Below the pieces are notes generated by a model. The model was given only the letters and a program-made list of their open reading frames with translations, was not told the origin of the DNA and did not search any database. Positions 25,892 through 35,853 of a stretch of DNA of 64,000 nt are shown here, in pieces (within the stretch, counting starts at the first letter, position 1; each line of letters starts with the position of its first letter). The position numbers and the translations under genes are program-made. The stretch is taken from assembly GCA_947259415.1 (NCBI GenBank), contig CAMYMI010000003.1:1-64000 (forward strand), read 5' to 3'. Origin of the DNA: an uncultured Ectothiorhodospiraceae bacterium (GTDB lineage: Bacteria > Pseudomonadota > Gammaproteobacteria > UBA9214).

Positions 25892-28528
25892 ATGCACAAA
25901 TCCTCGTTTATCATCGCGATCGCGATTACCGTCCTGACCATCATGGTCTGGGCCCTGTACAATCTGCCGGAACATGAACCGGCCTGGCCGGAGCGTATCC
26001 AGGGGTTCGCCTTTTCGCCCTACCAGGCGGGCCAGAATCCGAACTGGAATCAATTTCCCACCCCGGAAGACATCGAGGGCGACCTGGCCTTACTGTCCGG
26101 CAAATCCCACGCCATCCGCACCTATTCAATTGGAAAAACACTCGGCCAGATCCCGCGCCTGGCGAAACAATACGGCATCAACGTTGCGCTGGGCGCCTGG
26201 GTCGATAACAACACCGAGCAAAGCCGCGAGGAAATAAAAACAGCCCTGGATATAGCCATCCGCGCACGCAACGTGGTGCGTATCTTTGTCGGCAACGAGG
26301 TCCTGTTACGCGGTGACATCCCCCTCAAGCAGTTGCTGGAACACCTGGATTACGCGCGCGCCGAAACCGACATCCCGATCGGCACGGCCGAACCGCCGTT
26401 CATCTGGAAGAAATACCCCGAACTGGTCGAGCGTGTCGATTTCATCGGCGTACACCTGCTGCCTTACTGGGAAGGCGTTGCGGTCGAGAACGCAGTCGAT
26501 TTCGTGGTCGCCAATATCAACGAACTCAAGCAACTCTACCCCGGCAAGCCGATCGTGATTGGCGAGGTGGGCTGGCCCAGCAACGGCCGGACCATCAAGG
26601 ATGCCGTCGCCTCGAACGCCAATGAGGCCACCTTTCTGCGCCGGTTTCTGGCACGCGCCGCCGAGGAGCAGTACACCTATTACCTGATGGAGGCCTTCGA
26701 CCAGCCCTGGAAGCGCGATATCGAGGGCGAGGTCGGCGCCTACTGGGGTGTTTATGACGTGGAACGCCAACCCAAGTTCCAGTTCAAGAAACCCGTGGTG
26801 CGGATCCCCGACTGGCCGATCCTGGCTGCCATCTCGGTGGTCATTGCGCTCATCACCTTCGCCATCATGCTGATCGACAGCCGCCACCTCGGCGCGCGCG
26901 GCCGCGGCTTCCTGGCCCTGATCACCTATGGCGCCGCAACGGGGGCGGTATGGATTATCTATGACTACAGCCACCAGTACCTGACCCTGACCCACGTGAT
27001 CGTCGGCGTGCTGCTGGTGATCGGCATGATCGGGGTCATGGTGGTGCTGCTGGCCGAGGCGCACGAATGGGCCGAGGCCCTGTGGATCAAGGAGCACCGG
27101 CGCCGGTTCCGGCCGCTGCAGGTCAGTGACGAGCAACTGCCGATGGTGTCAATCCACGTCCCGGCCTATAACGAGCCGCCGGACATGATGATCCAAACGC
27201 TCAATGCACTGGCCAACCTCGACTACCCGCAGTTTGAAGTCATCGTCATCGACAACAACACCAAAGACCCGGCCGTGTGGCAACCGGTGCGTGAGCATTG
27301 CGCGCAACTCGGTCCGCGCTTCCGCTTTTTTCATGAAGACCCGCTGGCGGGCTTCAAGGCCGGCGCGCTCAACTTTGCCCTGGAACAGACCGACCCGGAT
27401 GCCGAGATCGTTGCCGTCATCGACAGCGACTACCTGGTGCATCCGTACTGGCTGCGCGACCTGGTGCCCCAGTTCAGCAACGATAAAATCGCCATTGTGC
27501 AGGCACCGCAGGACTATCGCGATCACGATGAGAATGCCTTCAAGGCGATGTGCTACGCGGAATACCGCGGTTTTTTCTACCTGGGCATGGTCACGCGCAA
27601 CGAGCGTAACGCCATTATCCAGCACGGCACCATGACCATGGTACGCAAGTCGGTATTGCAGGCGGTGAACGGCTGGGCCGACTGGTGTATCTGCGAAGAC
27701 GCCGAACTCGGCTTGCGGATATTTGAACAGGGCCTGGAGGCCACCTATATCCCGAAGAGTTACGGCCGCGGGGTGATGCCCGATACCCTGATCGATTACA
27801 AAAAACAGCGTTACCGCTGGGCATTCGGCGCCATCCAGATCCTGCGCCACCACAGCCGCGCGCTGTTTTCGCCCGGCAAAAGCGGCCTGAGTGCCGGGCA
27901 GCGCTATCACTTCCTTGCCGGCTGGCTGCCGTGGCTGGCCGATGGGGTCAACCTGCTGTTCAACATCGCGGCGCTGGGCTGGTCGTTCGCCATGCTGGCC
28001 TTTCCTGAACACGTCAGTCCGCCGCTCCTGATATTTGCCGTGTTGCCGCTGGTCATGTTCGTGTTCAAGATCGGCAAGCTGATCTACCTCTACCACACCC
28101 GCGTCGGCGCCAACACCGTCCAGACCCTCGCCGCGGCACTGGCCGGACTCGCGCTGACGCACACCATCGGTCGCGCCATCATCGACGGGTTCCTGGTGCG
28201 CAGCAAACCGTTCTTTCGCACACCGAAGCAGGCGCATAAACAGGCGCTGCTCAAGGCACTCAGCGCGGCCCGCGAGGAAACCCTGCTGATGATTGCCCTG
28301 TGCCTGGCCGCCGCCGCCATTATCGGTACCTTCGGAACCGAAACCCTGGACCTGCTGGTCTGGGCGGTGATGCTGATGATCCAGGCGATACCCTATGCCG
28401 CGACCCTGATCGTCTCCGTCATCAGCGCCCTGCCCAAACTGTCCGCCGGCTGGATCGGCGAAACCGGCAGCATGCAGCAGGCCGCGCAGACCTTGCTCGA
28501 CCCACCGGCGAGCGACAGCGGTCACTGA
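25892..28528 (+). CDS. GH17-GT2 fusion: beta-glucan synthase, NdvB-like
   Basis: The 878-aa integral membrane protein starts with an N-terminal helix. A GH17-like glucanase or transglucosylase domain (about 33-300) follows, with acid/base Glu136 in VGNEV and nucleophile Glu225 in IGEVGWPS. Two or three helices (about 308-395) lead to a processive GT2 domain (about 415-660) with DSD (511-513), ED (602-603) and QRYRW (639-643), and further helices complete it. This is the architecture of NdvB-type beta-1,3-glucan synthases, which polymerise UDP-glucose and then branch or cyclise the chain. It is probably a periplasmic or exported beta-glucan synthase. It precedes a GMC oxidoreductase by 17 bp. 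Confidence 0.9.
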   Translation: MHKSSFIIAIAITVLTIMVWALYNLPEHEPAWPERIQGFAFSPYQAGQNPNWNQFPTPEDIEGDLALLSGKSHAIRTYSIGKTLGQIPRLAKQYGINVALGAWVDNNTEQSREEIKTALDIAIRARNVVRIFVGNEVLLRGDIPLKQLLEHLDYARAETDIPIGTAEPPFIWKKYPELVERVDFIGVHLLPYWEGVAVENAVDFVVANINELKQLYPGKPIVIGEVGWPSNGRTIKDAVASNANEATFLRRFLARAAEEQYTYYLMEAFDQPWKRDIEGEVGAYWGVYDVERQPKFQFKKPVVRIPDWPILAAISVVIALITFAIMLIDSRHLGARGRGFLALITYGAATGAVWIIYDYSHQYLTLTHVIVGVLLVIGMIGVMVVLLAEAHEWAEALWIKEHRRRFRPLQVSDEQLPMVSIHVPAYNEPPDMMIQTLNALANLDYPQFEVIVIDNNTKDPAVWQPVREHCAQLGPRFRFFHEDPLAGFKAGALNFALEQTDPDAEIVAVIDSDYLVHPYWLRDLVPQFSNDKIAIVQAPQDYRDHDENAFKAMCYAEYRGFFYLGMVTRNERNAIIQHGTMTMVRKSVLQAVNGWADWCICEDAELGLRIFEQGLEATYIPKSYGRGVMPDTLIDYKKQRYRWAFGAIQILRHHSRALFSPGKSGLSAGQRYHFLAGWLPWLADGVNLLFNIAALGWSFAMLAFPEHVSPPLLIFAVLPLVMFVFKIGKLIYLYHTRVGANTVQTLAAALAGLALTHTIGRAIIDGFLVRSKPFFRTPKQAHKQALLKALSAAREETLLMIALCLAAAAIIGTFGTETLDLLVWAVMLMIQAIPYAATLIVSVISALPKLSAGWIGETGSMQQAAQTLLDPPASDSGH

Positions 28529-28545
28529 CCGGTTGCCCTACACGG

Positions 28546-30075
28546 ATGTTCATCGACGCCCGCACCCTGCCCGATGCAAGCCTTGTGGAGGCCGACCTGG
28601 CCATCATCGGGGGTGGTGTCGCCGGCATCACCCTGGCGCGCACACTGGCGGGCCACCGCACCCGCATCTGCCTGGTGGAAGCCGGGGGACTGGAGTACGA
28701 CGCCATGGGACAGGCCCTCTACGAGGGTGAAAACACCGGTCTTGCCTACTCAACCGTCACCACCCGCCAGCGCTTTTTTGGCGGCAGTTCCAATCACTGG
28801 GGCGGCTACTGCCGGCCGCTGGACCCGATTGACTTCGAGGCGCGCGACTGGGTACCCCACAGCGGCTGGCCGTTCGGGATCGAGGAACTCGAACCCTGGT
28901 ATGCACAGGCCACCCGCCTGGTAGAAATCGCTCCGGGGCATTTCGATGATGCCGGCTACTGGCAGGCGGCAACGGGTGAACAGTTGCCGGCGCCCGCCAG
29001 CGGGCGCCTGCGCATGCAGTTCGTGCACTTCAGCCCGCCGACCCGCTTCGGCGCACGCTATCGGGATGATCTGAAAAATGCGGAGAATATCCAGGTACTG
29101 CTGAATGCCAACGTGATCCGTATCAACGCCACCCGGGACGCCGGCCGTGTCAGGCAACTGGAGATCCGCACCCTGACCGGCCTCAGTCACCGCGTTAAGG
29201 CCAAAACCTATGTGCTGGCGACCGGCGGACTGGAAAACGCCCGCCTGCTGCTGTTATCCAACGAGGTGGTGGCAACAGGACTCGGCAACCACCACGACCA
29301 GGTGGGGCGCTATTTCATGGAACACCCGCACCTGTCCAACTTCGCCGACCTGGTTACCGCGGACCTGGCACGGGTGCCGAAAATCCTGCGTGAACGCCTC
29401 ATCGTGCAGGGCCGCCCCGCGCAAGCAGCCTTCAACCCGGCACCGGCCTTTATGCGCGAACAGCGACTGCTCAACGCCACCTTCATGGTGGCCTTGGCAG
29501 ACACCTACCCCACCGACGTGGCACCGGCATCAGCGGATGCTCGCACCCGCGCCAATCGCGACATGCTGCTGGCCGCGCGGCGATTCCTGACCGACGATCC
29601 GTCCCCCGGTCCAGTCGCGCCCGGCTTCCGGCTGGGCGTGGGCGGTTCCTGCGAACAGGCGCCGAACCCGGACAGCCGGGTCACCCTGTCGACCCAGCGC
29701 GACGCCCTGGGATTACCGCGCCTGAAACTCGACTGGCGCCTCACCGACCAGGACCGTCGGAGTTTCTATACCCACCTGCGTTCGCTGGCGCTGGAATTCG
29801 GGGCGCTCGGCAGCGGGCGCCTGCGCGAGACGATCGCTGACCAGAGCGACTGGCCGCAACCGGTTAGCGGCGGCAGTCATCACATGGGCACCACACGCAT
29901 GAGCGATGACCCGTCACGCGGCATGGTGGATCGCAACGGCAAGGTCCATGATATCGACAACCTCTACGTGGCCGGCAGTTCGGTTTTCCCCACCTCCGGT
30001 TCCGCCAATCCGACCCTGACGCTGGTGGCACTGACGCTGAGACTCGCCGAACATTTGAAGGAGACGGTCAAGTGA
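28546..30075 (+). CDS. GMC-family FAD oxidoreductase
   Basis: The 509-aa flavoprotein starts MFIDARTLPDASLVEADLAI, with the dinucleotide motif IIGGGVAGITLA at about residues 19-30. It has the GMC signature FFGGSSNHWGGYCRP and a C-terminal catalytic region SGGSHHMGTTRM followed by NLYVAGSSVFPTSGSANPTL. Such enzymes oxidise alcohols or sugars. The downstream small gene overlaps its stop codon by GTGA, as in gluconate-2-dehydrogenase-like operons with a Tat-exported small subunit. The link to the glucan synthase just upstream suggests oxidation of a sugar or glucan, but the substrate is unknown. Confidence 0.88.
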   Translation: MFIDARTLPDASLVEADLAIIGGGVAGITLARTLAGHRTRICLVEAGGLEYDAMGQALYEGENTGLAYSTVTTRQRFFGGSSNHWGGYCRPLDPIDFEARDWVPHSGWPFGIEELEPWYAQATRLVEIAPGHFDDAGYWQAATGEQLPAPASGRLRMQFVHFSPPTRFGARYRDDLKNAENIQVLLNANVIRINATRDAGRVRQLEIRTLTGLSHRVKAKTYVLATGGLENARLLLLSNEVVATGLGNHHDQVGRYFMEHPHLSNFADLVTADLARVPKILRERLIVQGRPAQAAFNPAPAFMREQRLLNATFMVALADTYPTDVAPASADARTRANRDMLLAARRFLTDDPSPGPVAPGFRLGVGGSCEQAPNPDSRVTLSTQRDALGLPRLKLDWRLTDQDRRSFYTHLRSLALEFGALGSGRLRETIADQSDWPQPVSGGSHHMGTTRMSDDPSRGMVDRNGKVHDIDNLYVAGSSVFPTSGSANPTLTLVALTLRLAEHLKETVK

Positions 30076-30521
30076 GCGAGCAGCCTGTGGATCTCACCCG
30101 CCGCCAGGTGTTACTGGGCGCCTTGTCGACCCTCATCGTCGGCTGCTCCGCTGAATGGCGGAATATCATAACCGCTCCGCAGTCCGCGTCCATCCATCTC
30201 AGAGACGCCTTGCCTAACCTGGTCGGCGACCCCGCTGCCGCGGCCCGCCTCGGGCAAACCTACCTGGCCGCACATCCCGAATACCGGACGGCTGATGACT
30301 TACTGAACGCCATCGAACGGACTCTGCTTCAACATGATGCCGGGGCGTTAAAACAGATGGACAGTGACCATGTCGCCACGGCAATCAAGGAACGGATCGC
30401 CAGCGAATATGCTCAAAACGAAGTTGAGTCAGTAGCCGGCTGGATAGTGAGCGAGACTGAAGCGCGCCTCTATGGCTTGACTACGATGGGAGTAATCGAT
30501 TCAAGGGGTCAGAGTACTTGA
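30072..30521 (+). CDS. Tat/lipoprotein-type small subunit of the GMC oxidoreductase
   Basis: The 149-aa protein begins with a twin-arginine-like signal (TRRQVLLGALSTLIVGC) that ends in a lipobox-like VGC. The mature part is helical and resembles gluconate dehydrogenase gamma/subunit-3 type partners (the C-terminal VESVAGWIVSETEARLYGL includes the typical W-x-hydrophobic-S-x-T-E motif). It probably escorts the flavoprotein through the Tat pathway or tethers it. The start is GTG within the GMC stop. The last six or so residues (SRGQST) come from the hairpin repeat at 30498-30575, so the native C terminus was probably replaced. Confidence 0.75.
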   Translation: MSEQPVDLTRRQVLLGALSTLIVGCSAEWRNIITAPQSASIHLRDALPNLVGDPAAAARLGQTYLAAHPEYRTADDLLNAIERTLLQHDAGALKQMDSDHVATAIKERIASEYAQNEVESVAGWIVSETEARLYGLTTMGVIDSRGQST

Positions 30522-30575
30522 AATTATGAGGGTGCGTATGAATCCAGTATTTCAAGTACTCTGACCCCTTGAATC
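30498..30575. repeat. Hairpin with perfect 27-bp arms, GGGGTCAGA type
   Basis: The arms at 30498-30524 and 30549-30575 are exact complements; the outer part reads GATTCAAGGGGTCAGAG. The left arm contains the end and stop of the Tat-type protein gene. Confidence 0.8.
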
Positions 30576-31202
30576 CGATTTGCAACAAATATATTTGTAT
30601 TAGTTCGATAGTTCTCTTGATCTATTTCGAGAATATCTAAGTTGCCCATAGTATCAATGAACCAATAGTTCTGTGTCATTGCATAAGCTTTTCCATGCTG
30701 AAATCCCATCGATCGTAACCAGCGGGCAGTACCATACGGCCCCAGGAACACACAAGATTCATTGAAAAGGATAAAACTTAATCTTAATAGTTAACAAAAT
30801 AAGTTAACTGTCTGATTAGATAGCCAACATAACTCTATTTAAGATTGAATGCTGTTTTGTTGACGGAAATGAGTGACCACAAACTGTCTGTGTAATAAAA
30901 TTGACACCAATAGCATCTGAACTGTTGCCCGAAATGAAAATACAACCAGGATTTGCAAGGATGCAGACAACCACGGCAAGCTCCATGCGGTTCCGCCATG
31001 CGGACAGACTGCATTAGAGGGTTGCATGCCTACCCTCATTACCATACGAGCAATACGCTTTCCTACGTTTAATTCCCATTGCACCACCTCGCTCAATGCG
31101 GAGGTAACTGCGGGCTTTTGCTAACGGCATCGGCAGGGTAACCGCCTGCAAGGCGATGTCCGACCTGTCGGTCAACCAAAAATCAGCACTCGGAGAAGAC
31201 TC
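30576..31202. other. Non-coding region before the UXS gene
   Basis: No complete gene is convincing. On the minus strand, 30524-30790 encodes a protein-like stretch (SCVFLGPYGTARWLRSMGFQ, then NYWFIDTMGNLDILEIDQEN) without a plausible start, ending inside the hairpin. It may be the relic of a broken gene. The region is AT-rich and should hold the promoter of the polysaccharide operon, but no clear -35/-10 pair stands out. Confidence 0.4.
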
Positions 31203-32240
31203 ATGCTTGTATCTCAAAAACGCATCCTCGTTACCGGCGGCGCAGGATTCCTCGGGTCTCACCTCTGCGAGCGGCTGTTGAATGATGGTCAGGAGGTCAT
31301 CTGCGTTGACAATTTTTTCACCGGCTCGAGACATAACATCTTTCATCTCCTCGACAACCCCTATTTCACTGTACTGGAACACGACATCACCAATCCGCTG
31401 CATTTGCAGGTCGATGAGATCTACAATCTCGCCTGCCCGGCTTCACCCGTTCATTACCAGCTTGACCCTATCCATACGACCAAGACCAGTGTCATGGGCT
31501 CCATCAATATGCTTGGACTGGCCAAGCGGGTTGGCGCCAAGATACTGCAGGCCTCAACCAGCGAGGTCTACGGTGATCCGGAGGTACATCCTCAGCCCGA
31601 AGACTACTGGGGACGTGTCAATCCCTACGGCTTACGCTCCTGCTACGATGAAGGTAAACGATGTGCAGAAGCCCTTTTCTTTGACTATTATCGGAGCAGC
31701 AAAATCGAAATAAAGGTCGCTCGCATCTTCAATACCTACGGACCGCAAATGCATCCTGAAGATGGGCGTGTGGTATCAAATTTCATCGTCCAGGCACTCA
31801 CGGGACAACCCATCACCATCTACGGCAGTGGCACCCAGAGCCGTTCTTTCTGCTACGTTGATGATCTGATCGAAGGTTTTATCCGCTTCATGACGACACC
31901 GAAGGATTTCACCGGCCCGCTGAATCTCGGTAATCCGGACGAATTTACAGTTAGCCAATTGGCCGAACAGATACTGGAAATAACCGGATCGAACTCGGAG
32001 ATCATATATAAGCCTCTGCCGGCCGACGATCCCAGGCAGCGGCAGCCGGATATCACGTTGGCCAAAAAGACACTGGCCTGGGAACCACGGGTGCCGCTTG
32101 TCACAGGTCTTGAGGTGACCATTAATTACTTCAAAGAGTTAATTAGGGTGGCACAAAAAGGCCAATCGCCCCAAATTTCAAAACCTCCTGAAGGGCGTAC
32201 CTCTGATCACAAGCCCCCGCAGCGGAATACATTAATGTGA
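31203..32240 (+). CDS. UDP-glucuronate decarboxylase (UDP-xylose synthase)
   Basis: The 345-aa extended SDR protein has NAD site [15 protein letters not shown] (residues 8-22), a catalytic YDEGK in [12 protein letters not shown] typical of UXS, and the [20 protein letters not shown] segment. It converts UDP-glucuronate to UDP-xylose. The UDP-glucose dehydrogenase that would make its substrate is not in this window. GGAGAAG lies upstream. It is the first gene of the locus, and its stop overlaps galE (GTGA). Confidence 0.93.
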   Translation: MLVSQKRILVTGGAGFLGSHLCERLLNDGQEVICVDNFFTGSRHNIFHLLDNPYFTVLEHDITNPLHLQVDEIYNLACPASPVHYQLDPIHTTKTSVMGSINMLGLAKRVGAKILQASTSEVYGDPEVHPQPEDYWGRVNPYGLRSCYDEGKRCAEALFFDYYRSSKIEIKVARIFNTYGPQMHPEDGRVVSNFIVQALTGQPITIYGSGTQSRSFCYVDDLIEGFIRFMTTPKDFTGPLNLGNPDEFTVSQLAEQILEITGSNSEIIYKPLPADDPRQRQPDITLAKKTLAWEPRVPLVTGLEVTINYFKELIRVAQKGQSPQISKPPEGRTSDHKPPQRNTLM

Positions 32241-33256
32241 AAGGCAACATCCTGGTCACCGGCGGGGCCGGCTACATCGGCAGCCACACCTGCAAGGCCC
32301 TGAGCGAGGCCGGTTATAAACCGGTCACCTTCGACAACCTGGTGTACGGCCACTCGTGGGCCGTCAAGTGGGGCCCGCTGATCGAGGGCGACCTCGCGGA
32401 TGGCGCCCTGGTGCGCGAGGTCCTCAAGGAATACAGCATCGAGGCTGTCATCCACTTTGCCGCCTACACCTACGTCGGGGAATCGATGCAAGCCCCGGGC
32501 AAGTATTATCGCAACAATATCATCAACACCATCAATTTACTGGATGCCATGGTCGCGCGCGGCATCGGTCAGATCGTGTTCTCCTCGACCTGCGCGACCT
32601 ACGGCATGCCCGAGCGTATCCCCATAGATGAACAGCACCCCCAGCGCCCGGTGAACCCCTATGGCGAGACCAAGCTGGGCATCGAGCGCGCCCTGCACTG
32701 GTACTCGCAGGCCCATGATCTAACCGCCGGGGCACTGCGCTATTTCAATGCCGCCGGGGCCGACCCGGAGGCCGGTATCGGTGAAGACCACGACCCGGAG
32801 ACCCACCTGATTCCACTGGTCATCGAGACGGCCCTGGGGCGGCGCACGCACGTGGAGATCTACGGCACCGACTACCCCACCCCGGATGGCAGCGCCATTC
32901 GCGACTACATCCATGTCACCGACCTGGCCACCGCCCACGTGCAGGCCCTGGAGAAACTTAGGACTGGCTCGGAAAACCTGTTCCTCAACCTGGGTACCGG
33001 TAGCGGCCATTCGGTCAAGGAGGTCATCACCATGGTCGAACAGGTCAGCGGCCGACCTGTGGATGCCCGCAACGCGCCCCGGCGCCCCGGCGATCCGGCC
33101 GAACTGGTCGCGGCTACCGGACAGGCCGGGGAATTGCTCGGCTGGCAACCGCAACACTCGGATCTGAGGAACATTATCGCTACAGCCCTGCGCTGGCATG
33201 AACAGCATATCCCACAAGAACCCGCCCGCAGCGATCAACAAGCCTCCGGGCTCTGA
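32237..33256 (+). CDS. galE: UDP-glucose 4-epimerase
   Basis: The 339-aa SDR protein starts with a GTG inside the UXS stop and reads [16 protein letters not shown]. It has the catalytic SST...NPYGETKLG (Tyr/Lys pair) and the GalE-specific [19 protein letters not shown]. It interconverts UDP-glucose and UDP-galactose (or possibly UDP-Xyl/UDP-Ara or N-acetyl forms). It lies beside UXS and upstream of a glycosyltransferase fusion, which suggests it feeds this locus. Confidence 0.93.
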   Translation: MKGNILVTGGAGYIGSHTCKALSEAGYKPVTFDNLVYGHSWAVKWGPLIEGDLADGALVREVLKEYSIEAVIHFAAYTYVGESMQAPGKYYRNNIINTINLLDAMVARGIGQIVFSSTCATYGMPERIPIDEQHPQRPVNPYGETKLGIERALHWYSQAHDLTAGALRYFNAAGADPEAGIGEDHDPETHLIPLVIETALGRRTHVEIYGTDYPTPDGSAIRDYIHVTDLATAHVQALEKLRTGSENLFLNLGTGSGHSVKEVITMVEQVSGRPVDARNAPRRPGDPAELVAATGQAGELLGWQPQHSDLRNIIATALRWHEQHIPQEPARSDQQASGL

Positions 33257-35849
33257 ACCAACGTTATCCAGCGAAATGGATCCGGCAGCAGTAGTCATGG
33301 ATACCGCACCGACTCCGACCCCCGATTCCACTTCCAATGCAGAGCCGAATGACTCCGCAGTAACCCGAGCCAAGCCAGAGGCCCGGGTTGAAGGCCGCGT
33401 CACGGTGCGCGGCAAATTTCTCTTCGAAGGCGAGCAAAAATTCTGGATCAAGGGCGTGACCTACGGGACCTTTCGTCCCCGGGAAGACGGTACCCAGTTC
33501 CCAGATAAAGAAACCGTGGCGCGTGACTTCGCCCTGATGGCCGCCCAGGGCATCAACAGCGTACGCACCTATACGCCGCCGCCGCGCTGGTTGCTCGACA
33601 CCGCCGCCGAACACGGGCTGCGGGTCATGGCGGGACTGGCCTGGGAACAGCACGTCGCCTTCCTGGATGACCCGGCACTGGTCGCCAGCATCGAGCAGTG
33701 CATCCGCAAGGGCGTTCGAACCTGTGCAGGCCACCCAGCGCTCTTGTGCTACGCGGTCGGCAACGAGATCCCACCATCGATCGTCCGCTGGCACGGCCAC
33801 CGCCGGATCGAGCGTTTCATCGAGCGACTCTACCGGATAGCCAAGGCAGAGGACCCCAGTGGGTTGGTTACCTATGTCAGTTACCCTACCACCGAATACC
33901 TGCAGCTCCCGTTCCTGGATCTCTTCTGTTTCAATGTCTATTTAGAGGACCCGGACAACCTCGCGGCGTACCTCGCGCGCCTGCAAAACCTGGCCGGCGA
34001 TCGCCCGCTGCTGATGGCCGAGATCGGCCTCGACAGCCGCCGCCATGGCGAGGCGCAGCAGGCCGCGAGCCTGGCGTGGCAGATCAAGACGGCCTTCGCC
34101 GCCGGCAGCGCCGGCGCCTTCGTCTTCGCCTGGACCGATGCATGGTATCGCGGCGGCCATGACATCGAGGACTGGGACTTTGGCCTGACCACGCGCAACC
34201 GGGAGGCGAAGCCAGCACTGGCAGCGGTCAGCGAGGCCTTTGCCGCGGCCCCCTTCCCCGCTGACACCGACTGGCCCAGGATCTCGGTGGTGGTCTGCAG
34301 CTACAATGGTGCTGCCACTCTCCGCGATACCCTGGAGGGTCTGGCCACCCTCGACTACCCGAATTACGAGGTCATTGTCGTCAACGACGGCTCGACGGAC
34401 GATACACCCAGGATCGCGGACGAATACGACGTTAATCTCATCAGCACCGAGAACCGGGGCTTAAGCAACGCGCGCAACACCGGCTGGCAGGCGGCCAGCG
34501 GCGAGATCGTCGCCTATATCGATGACGACGCCTGGCCCGACCCCCACTGGCTGCAGTACCTCGCCCATACCTTCATGACCACCGACTACGTCGGTGTCGG
34601 CGGCCCCAATTTCGCACCCCCCGACGACGGGCCGATTGCCGACTGCATCGCCAATGCCCCGGGCGGGCCGGTGCATGTGCTGCTCACCGATACGGAGGCC
34701 GAACACATCCCCGGCTGCAACATGTCATTCAGGTGCGATGCATTGGCTGCTATAGCGGGTTTTGACCCCCGCTACCGCGCCGCCGGGGATGACGTTGACG
34801 TGTGCTGGCGACTGCAGGATGCAGGGGGCCGGATCGGTTTTCACCCCGCCGCGATGGACTGGCACCACCGGCGCAACTCGCTGGCGATGTACTGGAAGCA
34901 GCAGCAGGGCTACGGCAAGGCCGAGGCGCTGCTGGAGGAGAAGTGGCCGGAAAAATACAACGCCTTCGGTCACTTGCCCTGGTCGGGCCGACTCTATGGC
35001 AAGGGCCTCACCGAGGCGCTGCCGAGCGGGCGCTGGCGCATCTACCAGGGCCAGTGGAACACGGCCCCCTTCCAGTCGCTCTATGCACCGGCGACCGGTT
35101 TTATAACGGCGCTACCATTGATGCCCGAATGGTATTTCCTCATCGGCTTGCTGGCCTTCCTTTCTTTGCTTGGCCTGGCCTGGTCACCACTGCTCTGGAC
35201 TGTACCGCTACTCATGTTGGCGATAGCTGCAGCCATTGCACAGGCGGTGTTAAGCGCGGCAAAGGCCGTGTTTCCGACACCACGACCCGATAGCGCAGAA
35301 CGCCTCAAGCTGCGCGCGCTGACCGCCACCCTGCATATCATCCAGCCGCTCGCACGTCTCAAAGGCCGCCTGCAGCACGGACTGACACCGTGGCGCAAGC
35401 GCGGCCAGGTAGATACCTTGCGCTGGCGGCCCTACATCGCCACGCTATGGCGCGAGCAATGGCAGGAGCCGGCCGCGATGCTCAAACAGCTAATGTCAGA
35501 ACTCAAAAAGTCCGGCGCCGTCACCATCCACGGCAGCGATTACGACAGCTGGGATCTCGAGGTGCGCGGAGGTTTGTTGGGCACGGCCCGACTGCGTATG
35601 GCGGTCGAGGAACACGGTGCGGGCAAACAACTGTACCGGTTTCGGATCTGGCCGCAAGGATCGCTAGTCGCCATCGCGATGGTTCTGCTGCTAACTGTGC
35701 TCGCCGTTGCTGCCGCCGGCGACGGTGTCTGGCTGGTCGCCGGTTTGCTTGCCTTGTTTGCCACGCTGCTTGGGCTGCGCCTGGTGAGGGAATATGGTCT
35801 CGCACTCGGATCGCTGACTTCCGCCATCAACCAACTGCAGCAGCGTTAG
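33198..35849 (+). CDS. Glycosidase-GT2 glycosyltransferase fusion protein
   Basis: The roughly 883-aa protein has a disordered N terminus (1-65). A GH2/GH5-like TIM barrel (about 70-350) follows, with candidate acid/base Glu190 (VGNEI) and nucleophile Glu275 (MAEIG). Next comes a GT2 domain (about 360-640) starting ISVVVCSYNGAATLRDTLEG, with acidic IDDDAW at 442-444 and GDDVDVCWRL, then two membrane helices (about 648-690), a linker and two more C-terminal helices. The fusion of hydrolase and transferase recalls the GH17-GT2 protein at 25892, but the glycosidase family differs. The start may be the ATG at 33276 rather than 33198, which overlaps galE by 59 bp. Confidence 0.85.
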   Translation: MNSISHKNPPAAINKPPGSEPTLSSEMDPAAVVMDTAPTPTPDSTSNAEPNDSAVTRAKPEARVEGRVTVRGKFLFEGEQKFWIKGVTYGTFRPREDGTQFPDKETVARDFALMAAQGINSVRTYTPPPRWLLDTAAEHGLRVMAGLAWEQHVAFLDDPALVASIEQCIRKGVRTCAGHPALLCYAVGNEIPPSIVRWHGHRRIERFIERLYRIAKAEDPSGLVTYVSYPTTEYLQLPFLDLFCFNVYLEDPDNLAAYLARLQNLAGDRPLLMAEIGLDSRRHGEAQQAASLAWQIKTAFAAGSAGAFVFAWTDAWYRGGHDIEDWDFGLTTRNREAKPALAAVSEAFAAAPFPADTDWPRISVVVCSYNGAATLRDTLEGLATLDYPNYEVIVVNDGSTDDTPRIADEYDVNLISTENRGLSNARNTGWQAASGEIVAYIDDDAWPDPHWLQYLAHTFMTTDYVGVGGPNFAPPDDGPIADCIANAPGGPVHVLLTDTEAEHIPGCNMSFRCDALAAIAGFDPRYRAAGDDVDVCWRLQDAGGRIGFHPAAMDWHHRRNSLAMYWKQQQGYGKAEALLEEKWPEKYNAFGHLPWSGRLYGKGLTEALPSGRWRIYQGQWNTAPFQSLYAPATGFITALPLMPEWYFLIGLLAFLSLLGLAWSPLLWTVPLLMLAIAAAIAQAVLSAAKAVFPTPRPDSAERLKLRALTATLHIIQPLARLKGRLQHGLTPWRKRGQVDTLRWRPYIATLWREQWQEPAAMLKQLMSELKKSGAVTIHGSDYDSWDLEVRGGLLGTARLRMAVEEHGAGKQLYRFRIWPQGSLVAIAMVLLLTVLAVAAAGDGVWLVAGLLALFATLLGLRLVREYGLALGSLTSAINQLQQR

Positions 35850-35853
35850 CAGC

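Noticed and set aside
30524-30751. Minus-strand 75-codon frame after the Tat-type gene
   Set aside because: It has no good start or ribosome site, its end lies in a hairpin arm and a stop follows shortly upstream. At most it is a gene relic.
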